A stretch of 64,000 nucleotides of DNA from Candidatus Finniella inopinata (GTDB lineage Bacteria > Pseudomonadota > Alphaproteobacteria > Holosporales > Holosporaceae), in contig CAMCZV010000004.1 of assembly GCA_945888455.1 (NCBI GenBank), positions 1 to 64,000 of the forward strand, in the 5' to 3' direction. Of this stretch, positions 1 through 6,882 are shown in pieces (the stretch's first letter is position 1; every line of letters begins with the position of its first letter). The notes beneath the pieces were generated by a model, which saw nothing but the letters and a program-made list of their open reading frames with translations, was not told the DNA's origin and made no database searches. The position numbers were made by a program, and so were the translations under genes.

Positions 1-284
1 GCCCGCTTGGACAAAGGCGTGTATTTCTTTCCTTCTTTTTCCTTTAACATCAGGGGGTTGTGCAGCATCAACTTGGCTTGAGGGTCGCATTCACAGCGTT
101 GGATTTCTTCGCGTAACAGCTGGTGATTGGCAATGGGGTCCAATTCTTGCAACGTATGAGAGCTTTTTAACACATCCAAAGCCAATAAATGAATATCGCA
201 AAATTCAGAAATTTGTTTGCTTGTCAAAGAGGTTTTGTTCAATAACCATAGCGCTGTTGCTCGAGGCATCAGTGGTTTGTTCAT
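1..284 (-). CDS. trcR: TrcR/DUF1013 cell-cycle regulator, C-terminus cut by window edge
   Basis: Only the first 94 codons lie inside the window. They match the N-terminus of the DUF1013 family, named TrcR in Caulobacter-type bacteria and thought to act as a cell-cycle transcription regulator. Visible family blocks are the opening MNKPLMPRATALWLL, a helix-turn-helix-like stretch at residues 19-35 and the block LDPIANHQLLREEI at 48-61. The ATG is preceded by AGGAG with a 6-base gap, which decides the start. The family is almost confined to Alphaproteobacteria, so the gene is also a taxonomic marker. A tRNA-Glu gene lies immediately upstream on the same strand. The role is inferred from family membership only. 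Confidence 0.85.
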   Translation of the reverse strand, partial: MNKPLMPRATALWLLNKTSLTSKQISEFCDIHLLALDVLKSSHTLQELDPIANHQLLREEIQRCECDPQAKLMLHNPLMLKEKEGKKYTPLSKR

Positions 285-301
285 GCTATTCTCCTGAAGG
301 G

Positions 302-373
302 CATACCCAACGGGATTCGAACCCGTGTTGCCACCTTGAAAGGGCGACGTCCTAACCACTAGACGATGGGGAC
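302..373 (-). tRNA. tRNA-Glu (anticodon UUC)
   Basis: The reverse strand folds as a cloverleaf: acceptor 5' strand GTCCCCA, anticodon loop CTTTCAA (anticodon TTC), and T-arm ACGGG-TTCGAAT-CCCGT. The discriminator base is G and CCA is not encoded. The acceptor stem is imperfect: position 3 is C opposite T at 70, a mismatch, and the first pair is G1-T72 wobble. A second tRNA-Glu gene (CUC) lies at 35245-35317. Confidence 0.93.
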
Positions 374-509
374 AAGCTGTTTAAATTATAGCCCAGCTTT
401 TTTCCAAAAGAAAGACCTGTCTGATGGTTTTTCTGAATTTTTTTGCCCGGCGCCCCATGCCACAGCGTGCTCTTGACGTCTGATTTCCCCTCTTGCTGTT
501 GATCCCCCA

Positions 510-935
510 TTATAGTGCCGAGGCAGAAAAAGACGGGGTATCAGATACTGGTTCTAAAAAGGTGTGAGATTCTTCCTGTTTCCATAATGTTTCCAGGTCA
601 TAATAGGCACGACTGTCCTCTAGAAATAAATGCACAAAAACCCCCTGAGTATTCAGAACAATCCATTCCGTATCATCATGACGTCCTTGGCTTTTTGCCC
701 GGCGCCCCATTCGTTTGCACTCCATTTCCGTGGCTTGGCATAATGCCCACAGATGTCGACTGGACGTTGCTGAAACAACCACGAACCACTCTGCAAAGGG
801 GGAAGTCACGGGAAAGAAAGCGGGATTTTTAGCTTTTTTGTCCAGTAAAACCTGCATTAAATGATCTTTCCAGTGGGCAGAGTGGGTAAGATCTTTGGAT
901 ACACGGCTGGGGGCGGCGGATAGGGTTTGATTCAT
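510..935 (-). CDS. rsfS: Ribosomal silencing factor RsfS
   Basis: A 141-residue protein of the RsfS/DUF143 (Iojap) family. These proteins bind large-subunit protein L14 and block subunit joining when nutrients are short. Family blocks seen are FAEWFVVVSATSSRHLWAL near residues 47-65, DTEWIVLNTQGVFVHLF near 88-104, and the ending motif YYDLETLW near 111-118. It is somewhat longer than the usual ~110-120 residues because of an N-terminal lead of about 25 residues and a short Ser-rich tail. In many Alphaproteobacteria rsfS sits by nadD or obgE; those are not seen here. Transcribed toward tRNA-Glu and trcR. Confidence 0.9.
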   Translation of the reverse strand: MNQTLSAAPSRVSKDLTHSAHWKDHLMQVLLDKKAKNPAFFPVTSPFAEWFVVVSATSSRHLWALCQATEMECKRMGRRAKSQGRHDDTEWIVLNTQGVFVHLFLEDSRAYYDLETLWKQEESHTFLEPVSDTPSFSASAL

Positions 936-1440
936 TTGCGATTATTTTCCTATGGGGTAACGGATTGTGTTCAATAGTGATGGTGTGTTGATCATTATTT
1001 GTTCAAAAATGGGCGCGAGGTTTTTACATTATTAATATTATGGATTTTTGTGCATTCAATGTCAATACTCCGTTTCAATATTCAACTTGAACGCTCTGTT
1101 TCAGCATTCAATAACAGAGTCAATGAAATCGTCGATTGTATTTTTTTGGTCTTATTTTTCATTGTTTGTGCTTTGTGCCCATCTATTCTGCGCCTTGATC
1201 TTGTCCCTTGTTTGGCCGACGGCGTGCAGGGGGAGGGGTGTTGAGTAGAAGGGGTAAAACCCTGTGTATTTCTGCAGATGGGAAAAAAGGCCGGCCGTTG
1301 AAATCAAGTCTGCAGGGCGCGGCCGTTAAAACCAAGTCGAGAGCACGCAAGGATATCTGCAGCAGAGATACGCAACTCGATTACACAGAGGAGTTTTTCA
1401 CAAAAGTATAAAACAGAGAGGCGTTTCTGCGCAAAAGTAT
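936..1440. other. Gene-poor spacer between rsfS and the large secreted-protein gene
   Basis: No convincing gene was found in these 500 bases. Short frames on the plus strand have no recognisable domain, poor starts and mutually overlapping frames. A 13-base direct repeat, caaaagtataaaa, occurs twice near 1400 and 1430, just before the terminator of the neighbouring gene. The region must hold the rsfS promoter, but I could not pick boxes with confidence. Confidence 0.4.
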
Positions 1441-1472
1441 AAAAAAAGCCCGACCCCAAAAAGGGGCCGAGC
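1441..1472 (-). terminator. Rho-independent terminator of the 1517-4144 gene
   Basis: On the minus strand GCTCGGCCCC pairs with GGGGTCGGGC (10 pairs, including GU) around a TTTTT loop, followed by seven T. It starts 45 bases after the stop codon of the secreted-protein gene on the same strand, the expected place and direction. Confidence 0.8.
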
Positions 1473-1516
1473 TGTGTTTTTAGGCGCGACCTAAAATGAT
1501 ACGCTCTTATAACGGA

Positions 1517-4144
1517 TCAATCATTTGATATCGTTTGTCCGTTCAGATTAGCTTGCGCGTTACTTTTTTTTCTTCTTCTATTTTCTTTTTTGGCACTTTT
1601 TGACCCTCTTCTTCTACTTACTTTTTCAACTTCTTTTGCGTCCGCTTTTGAGTTTCTTCCTCTTGAGTTTCTTCCTCTTGAGTTTCTTCCTCTTGAGTTT
1701 CTTCCTTTTACTACTTTTTGGCCTTTCTTTGTTTTTCCAACGTTAGCAATACCAAATGCTGCGTTAACTTTTGCAGTGATCAATTTTGTGGCTGCAGCTA
1801 CAGCCTTGTTTTTGGCGGCGGCGTCGTCGGCTCCGTCACCTTCAACATAGCTTAGTTCGAAATTTTCGACGTGCTTATCTATCATTTCTACAGCAGCTGC
1901 TTTTTTAGCTTTTATCAGATCTGCTGCAGTTCCTTCATTCTCTGATGTAAGTTCGTCTACAATTTTCTTGGCCTCCTCGAGAAGTGCTTTGCTGGCAGCT
2001 ATTGCCTCTTTACTCTTTGCATTTGCAGCAGTACCTGTTGTTAGATTCAAATAGCCTACACTAAAAGCTGCTTCTTTAGCTGCTTTTTCTTCTTCTGCTG
2101 CTTTTGCTGCTTTTTCTTCTTCTGCTGCTTTTGCTGCTTTTGCTTTTGCTTCTTCTGCTTTTTCTTCTAGTGTTTGAGTTGTTGCTGGGGCCACCAGGGC
2201 GGCTTGAACTTCTGCTGCAAACAATGCCTTCAGAGCTGCAACATCAGCTTCTGCTGGCACTTTTGTTGCTGGGTCTGCAGCAAGACTTGCAAACATTTTT
2301 CCATACATAGCGTTTGCTTTTACTACCTCTTTTTCAGCTGCAAGAAAGGCCTTCAAGTCTGCACTAAGAGCAGAAAGATTTGCAGCATTCAAAGTTTTTC
2401 CGACGAATTCAGCAGACGCCTCTAGATCGGCGAATGTCTTGGCTTCTGCTGCTTTTTTAGCCACCACTGTTGGTACTGCGTTGTCACCCATTTCTTTTCT
2501 GATATTCTTTATCTTGTCTGCTACATTGTCCATTACTTTTTGGATACCAGCTTTATTTTTATCCTTAAAAATACCGGCTTCGCTTGATGTCATGTTTTCG
2601 TTCAAAAGCTGTTTAGTAATCCCTGCAGCAAATTCCTCAAGGCTTGCCTGGGCCGTAGAGAGGTTTACCTTAATGGCTTCTTTTTGTGCTGCAAAGTTTG
2701 GTTTTCCATTATTTTTCTTTACAAATTCCAGATTCTTGTCCAAAAAACTCATTAATTCGTACGCTGTCATATTGCTGTAATACTTGGTAAGAAAAGGAAC
2801 GTCGGACGTACCGCTGGTGTCAATTATTGATCTATAGGCAGCATCACGATCAATTGGAGTTCTGCCGTGTTTCTTAATACGGGAAGTGATTACACCCATC
2901 GCATTATCAAACAACTGTTCGGCTTTTGCTTGACTTCCAGCTGTGCTTGCCGCACCCAATTTTAGGTTATTGTCATTGCCAGCAATCGTATCAACATTTC
3001 CGAAACCGGCCGCCGCCAACTCAGCAGAAGTTACTTGACCAGCAGCTGCTAAGTTGCCTCCAAAATTCAAAGTGTTTCCTGGATTATTTTGAGTTGCACC
3101 AGAATTACCAAATATGGTCTCCAAAGCTGTAAACATGGCGGCTTGTTTATTTGCCAGACTTGCATCCGGAGCGATTACATTAGGATTAGCAACAAAAGTA
3201 TTCTTTGCGTCTGCAATAGTATTGAACCATGCATCTAAACCTTGATTTTTAATGTGACCTAATACTGTGGCCTTACCGTCATCAACAAATTGTAGTTGAC
3301 CCATAATAACGTTTACAGATTTTATTTGATCAGCTTTTTTACGAATCAGGTCTGCTTCTGCCTTGCCAATCAGAGCAAGGTTTGAAACCTGATCGGTGAT
3401 ATTGCCTATGGCTGTTGCAACGCCCAATTTGATTTTTTCTGCCAATGGTTCCAAATCAATCGTTTCGGTTCCAATTTTCACACTAGTGGTTGCTTTTGAC
3501 AAAGCACCATTCACACCAGCGTATAGATCAAGCAAAGCATTGCTAATGGAAGCCGTTACGTTGGTTTTAAACTTTATGTTTTCGAGTTGTGCTTGGCTCA
3601 GGTTTCCTGCAATCCCTTTATTGGGTTTAAACAGGTCGCTGAACTTGATGTCAGTAGAAAGCTTGGCCAAAAGCTTATCTATTTCTGCCTTTGAACTCAA
3701 ACTGACACTCACAACATCTGTTGTGCTGCCGGTGTTCAAATTTGGCACAAAGATTTTTGAAATATCACTATTGAGATTTTGGTTAAAATCTTTTATGGCG
3801 ACTAACAATAGTTTTGCATTAATATCAGATTGTATCACAGGGGCTATTGCTGCTCTCAACGCGGTTGTATCTTGAGGATCGCTATTATCCACCGCTTTCA
3901 ACATTCCGCCGTCGTTCATTTCTTTGCTCACTCTTTCAAAATCTTTTCTAGTCGATCCTGCGTCTAGGACGCTCTCAGCCTGCACTTTTACAAAAGCATT
4001 TTTGATTTTCAACGCAGAGTCAGTGGCATCGGAAAGGCCCCCCATTGAGAAATCACAAGCACCGACATTCATGCCCGCACCCACTTCACCCGCGACGGCT
4101 CCCAGAGCCAACAGCAAGGCTATTTTACTATAATTCGTATTCAT
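1517..4144 (-). CDS. Large secreted Ala-rich repetitive protein, function unknown
   Basis: I recognise no catalytic family. The product has about 875 residues and a clear Sec signal peptide (Lys near the N-terminus, then a hydrophobic Leu/Ala core, likely cleaved after about residue 23), so it is exported. The mature part is Ala/Lys/Asn-rich and mostly helical-looking. Near residues 660-700 there is a coiled-coil-like block with a 9-residue period (EEEKAAKAA), followed by a very basic C-terminus with RGRNS repeated four times and Arg/Lys clusters. The start is taken at 4144, because GAGG lies 8 bases upstream; an in-frame ATG at 4156 lacks such a site. The gene ends at a strong terminator and stands alone. 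It could be a surface or host-directed protein; that is inference. Confidence 0.75.
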   Translation of the reverse strand: MNTNYSKIALLLALGAVAGEVGAGMNVGACDFSMGGLSDATDSALKIKNAFVKVQAESVLDAGSTRKDFERVSKEMNDGGMLKAVDNSDPQDTTALRAAIAPVIQSDINAKLLLVAIKDFNQNLNSDISKIFVPNLNTGSTTDVVSVSLSSKAEIDKLLAKLSTDIKFSDLFKPNKGIAGNLSQAQLENIKFKTNVTASISNALLDLYAGVNGALSKATTSVKIGTETIDLEPLAEKIKLGVATAIGNITDQVSNLALIGKAEADLIRKKADQIKSVNVIMGQLQFVDDGKATVLGHIKNQGLDAWFNTIADAKNTFVANPNVIAPDASLANKQAAMFTALETIFGNSGATQNNPGNTLNFGGNLAAAGQVTSAELAAAGFGNVDTIAGNDNNLKLGAASTAGSQAKAEQLFDNAMGVITSRIKKHGRTPIDRDAAYRSIIDTSGTSDVPFLTKYYSNMTAYELMSFLDKNLEFVKKNNGKPNFAAQKEAIKVNLSTAQASLEEFAAGITKQLLNENMTSSEAGIFKDKNKAGIQKVMDNVADKIKNIRKEMGDNAVPTVVAKKAAEAKTFADLEASAEFVGKTLNAANLSALSADLKAFLAAEKEVVKANAMYGKMFASLAADPATKVPAEADVAALKALFAAEVQAALVAPATTQTLEEKAEEAKAKAAKAAEEEKAAKAAEEEKAAKEAAFSVGYLNLTTGTAANAKSKEAIAASKALLEEAKKIVDELTSENEGTAADLIKAKKAAAVEMIDKHVENFELSYVEGDGADDAAAKNKAVAAATKLITAKVNAAFGIANVGKTKKGQKVVKGRNSRGRNSRGRNSRGRNSKADAKEVEKVSRRRGSKSAKKENRRRKKSNAQANLNGQTISND
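1651..1706. repeat. 15-bp tandem repeat encoding RGRNS units
   Basis: The 15-base unit agtttcttcctcttg is repeated almost perfectly four times inside the 3' part of the large secreted-protein gene. It encodes the basic pentapeptide RGRNS on the minus strand. The near-identity at DNA level points to recent slippage expansion, and copy number could differ between strains. Confidence 0.9.
2079..2160. repeat. 27-bp repeats encoding EEEKAAKAA coiled-coil units
   Basis: A 27-base unit rich in gct and tct triplets is repeated about two to three times within the secreted-protein gene, giving nine-residue Glu/Lys/Ala units on the minus strand. The reading frame is kept. Confidence 0.75.
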
Positions 4145-4312
4145 ACTTAACCTCATTTATAAGATGTTTCACCCACCATGGTACCCCAGGATGAACACAG
4201 AATCAAGATATTTTTTATTAAAATAGGGATAAAGTTCTGCAATGTAATATTGGTAATGTTGGCAAAACAATATCAAGCAAATAAAAAACAACAATGAAAA
4301 AAAGATATTTTT

Positions 4313-5083
4313 CTATTTTACCAGATTTGATGATGCCGTTTCAATGCGCTGTTTCAGGGCTTCTAGCAGGGTTTTTTCGTCACCATCGCCCAGGGAATGA
4401 TCGGCCAACACAGGCGGTAAAATCACCACATCAATGATGCCTGGTTTTTTGAAAAAGGTGTGCCGGGGCCAAAACACACCCGAGTTTAATGCGATGGGAA
4501 TGATGGGGGCATGGGTGTACTGGGCCAAACGAATGACGCCTTGGCGATAACGGGTTTGTTCTCCTGGTTTGGTGCGGGTGCCCTCTGGAAAAATAACCAC
4601 GGGGCGGTGTTCTGTGGCGATTGCGGTTTTGCCCTGGTGTAAAAACGTGTCCTGGTTGGTGCCTGATTTCAGGGATGTGGATCGGCGTGACACAGGAATC
4701 ATGCCCATATGAGCCAAAATGCCCCCCACCACGGGGACGCGCAACAACTCTTGTTTCAAGACAAAGGCGGGGTGAGGTAAAACCGTCAAAAAGGCCAGAG
4801 TCTCCCACGCGGATTGATGCTTTGACGCCACGATGTACCCCCCATGCTGGGGCAAATGGTGCGTGCCTGTTACGCGATACCGTAATCCCAAAAATACGGC
4901 CATTAAACCCATAACCCCGTGGCAAAACAGAGCAACAACGTGGTGGGTATAACGGGGAGGAAAGGCCAACAGGATCATAAAAATGGGTAAAAAGCATAAA
5001 AAGAGGATGCAAAGCGTGGTGTAAAACAGAATATGGCCCAAGAGGCGTATCATGGTGTTCACAAGGGTGCGGGGTGTGGTCAT
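4313..5083 (-). CDS. plsC: 1-acyl-sn-glycerol-3-phosphate acyltransferase PlsC
   Basis: About 256 residues. It transfers an acyl chain to lysophosphatidic acid, giving phosphatidic acid at the inner membrane. Two hydrophobic N-terminal segments precede the acyltransferase core. The core has the H-x4-E/D type motif KHQSAWET, the FPEGTR substrate motif about 75 residues later, and PIIPIALNSGVFWPR as the last conserved block. The frame stays open 89 codons further upstream, but that part is Pro-rich, overlaps the divergent prmC and has no family similarity. The start is therefore placed at the ATG at 5083; 5053 is the alternative. No good ribosome site is seen at either. Confidence 0.9.
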   Translation of the reverse strand: MTTPRTLVNTMIRLLGHILFYTTLCILFLCFLPIFMILLAFPPRYTHHVVALFCHGVMGLMAVFLGLRYRVTGTHHLPQHGGYIVASKHQSAWETLAFLTVLPHPAFVLKQELLRVPVVGGILAHMGMIPVSRRSTSLKSGTNQDTFLHQGKTAIATEHRPVVIFPEGTRTKPGEQTRYRQGVIRLAQYTHAPIIPIALNSGVFWPRHTFFKKPGIIDVVILPPVLADHSLGDGDEKTLLEALKQRIETASSNLVK

Positions 5084-5152
5084 GGTAAGCAGGGTATGGA
5101 TATGGTGTGTATTATATATGGATAGAACGATGGATAGAACGGGGGGGGGGTT

Positions 5153-6127
5153 ATGTCTAATCATGGGGACAGCGGTGAGGAGGGGCGTTGTGGCGATGGC
5201 GCAAGATTGAATCTGTTGGGCATGACACGCCTGGTGTATGATTTTCTGGATCAACGGGCCAAAGGGCCAGATGGGGATGATGGGCGAGGGTGCTGGGCCG
5301 GGGATTCTGATTCCGGTCTGTGGGCCAAGGCCAAAGGCATTGTCCAGCACCAGTATGCCTTAACGCCGTTATCTTGGGCCTGTTCTTTAAGCGAACACAG
5401 CATACAGGGCCGGGCCATTTCTGTGGATGATTTTGCGTGGTTATGGCATTTTCCTGATGTGGAGCATGCACCGTTATCTCGTCTGGTGGGGTATGGGTGG
5501 TTTTGTGGCCGCCGTTATGATTTGAATGCATCCACGCTGGATCCCCGTTGGGAAAGCGAGGGGTTGATTGATATCGTGTGTGCTCAGGTCGATTTAAAGG
5601 GGTTTAGCGGAGCATGTGGCCCGCGTATTCTGGATGTGGGTACGGGGTCAGGGTGCCTATTAATCCAATTGTTGCGGCATTACCCGTCTGCTTGTGGGGT
5701 GGGCTTGGATATTTCTGCCGATGCGTTGCTTATGGCGGGCAAAAATGCCCACAGACATGGCGTGGCGGAACGTGTCCGTTGGATGGTGGGGGATTGTGCA
5801 CAGGTGCTAAAGGATTCAGAGGGTGATGCATTTGATGTCATCGTCAGCAATCCGCCCTATGTACCAACGGGGTATGTGGCTCCAAAAAATGTGGCTCTAT
5901 GGGACCCCGATGTGGCATTATATGCAGGCGTTGATGGGCTGGATTGTTATAGGTCTTGGATTGGTCTGATGGTGCGGCGCTTGGCCCCCTTTGGGATTTT
6001 GGTGCTGGAAATGGGGTATGACCAGGGTGATGCGGTATTCCATTTATGCCAGCACGCTGGGTTAAGCCAGATCCATATTTTGCCCGATCATGATGGCAAA
6101 GATCGATACGTGTGGGGGCGCCTGTGA
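5153..6127 (+). CDS. prmC: Release factor glutamine N5-methyltransferase PrmC
   Basis: A 324-residue SAM-dependent methyltransferase that modifies the GGQ glutamine of peptide release factors. It has the N-terminal helical domain, the SAM motif ILDVGTGSGCLLIQLL near residues 158-173 and the family signature SNPPYVPTGYVA near 232-243. The block LYAGVDGLDCYRSWI that follows is also typical. The N-terminus carries a Gly/Asp-rich lead of about 20 residues, so translation may begin at the internal Met near residue 24. A run of ten G lies just before the ATG and may serve as ribosome site. Transcribed divergently from plsC. Confidence 0.92.
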   Translation: MSNHGDSGEEGRCGDGARLNLLGMTRLVYDFLDQRAKGPDGDDGRGCWAGDSDSGLWAKAKGIVQHQYALTPLSWACSLSEHSIQGRAISVDDFAWLWHFPDVEHAPLSRLVGYGWFCGRRYDLNASTLDPRWESEGLIDIVCAQVDLKGFSGACGPRILDVGTGSGCLLIQLLRHYPSACGVGLDISADALLMAGKNAHRHGVAERVRWMVGDCAQVLKDSEGDAFDVIVSNPPYVPTGYVAPKNVALWDPDVALYAGVDGLDCYRSWIGLMVRRLAPFGILVLEMGYDQGDAVFHLCQHAGLSQIHILPDHDGKDRYVWGRL

Positions 6128-6276
6128 TGACGGCACGGATTGTAAAGATTGTTTTGTCCAGGATGGGGGTGCACGATATGACCCCCCCTGGTCCTGCATT
6201 CCGTATTATCCTAACATGTCTTCAAATCCATCCATGCGGTACAAAGACGACAGTCGAATGCCTCTGTTATCTTCGC

Positions 6277-6708
6277 TTATTTTTTTTTTTCATCACCTTC
6301 GTTTTCTGAATCATCTGCTTCTTCTTCTGCCTTCTCTGCTTCTTCTTCTGCCTTCTCTGCTTCTTTTTCTGCCTTCTCTGCTTCTTTTTCTGCCTTCTCC
6401 GCTTTTTTATTAGCCTTCTCTGCTTTTTCTTCTTTGTCCCTTAGCTGGGCAATGGCTGGCTCATCATTTGTACTGTCGCCTAATTTGTTTTGGTCAGATG
6501 GTCCCGTGCTCATCCCACCAATCATATCGGCATTCCCCCCTGTGCTCATTACACCCAAGGCCGCCACTTTGATGGGTTTATCGTCCGGCATAATGGCATC
6601 GGTGGACATGGCAGAGTTCATGTTGTCTGTTTTATCTTTCTTTTTCCAGCAGCCTGAAAAGATTGCGGCAATGGCGCACAATGCTGTAATAACTAGAGTC
6701 TTTTTCAT
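6277..6708 (-). CDS. Small lipoprotein with charged heptad-repeat tail
   Basis: A 143-residue protein with a lipoprotein signal peptide: MKKTL, a hydrophobic core and the lipobox FSGC, so Cys20 would be lipidated. The middle is polar and Met/Gly-rich. The last 55 residues are seven-residue Lys/Glu/Ala repeats (AEKAEKE, AEKAEEE) that should form a long coiled coil, as in Lpp-type or TolA-like spacers. No family was recognised. It stands alone between convergent-facing neighbours, and its 3' end is A/T-rich repeat DNA. A role as a periplasmic spacer or surface lipoprotein is inference. Confidence 0.75.
   Translation of the reverse strand: MKKTLVITALCAIAAIFSGCWKKKDKTDNMNSAMSTDAIMPDDKPIKVAALGVMSTGGNADMIGGMSTGPSDQNKLGDSTNDEPAIAQLRDKEEKAEKANKKAEKAEKEAEKAEKEAEKAEEEAEKAEEEADDSENEGDEKKK
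6283..6430. repeat. Imperfect 21-bp repeats in the lipoprotein gene
   Basis: Units like gccttctctgcttctttttct recur several times and encode heptads of the type AEKEAEK on the minus strand. Two sub-families (Glu-rich and Lys-rich) alternate, consistent with slippage followed by divergence. Confidence 0.75.
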
Positions 6709-6882
6709 TATAATTCCTTTTTGAATGCGGTTTCAAATATTATGATGGTATAAAGTGGATATTTTATTAAAATATATTTGGAAAAAGATCTGTGGTCCGG
6801 CAATAAGCTGGGGGCTTTGGCTTGAAGGTGAGTTGTATAAAATGGTAAAATTTAATGTTCCATATCGCGAATCCCTTGATCC

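Noticed and set aside
999-1248. Two overlapping hydrophobic plus-strand frames of 66-81 codons
   Set aside because: They overlap each other in different frames, have no ribosome site and resemble nothing known; a T-rich spacer gives such frames by chance.
1590-3875. Long hydrophobic Leu/Phe-rich plus-strand frames opposite the large secreted-protein gene
   Set aside because: They are mirror images of Lys/Glu/Ala-rich coding on the minus strand; the true gene has signal peptide, ribosome site and terminator on the minus strand.
4431-5012. A 193-codon minus-strand frame rich in His, Pro and Arg inside plsC
   Set aside because: It lies fully within the conserved plsC frame and has the composition of a shadow frame.
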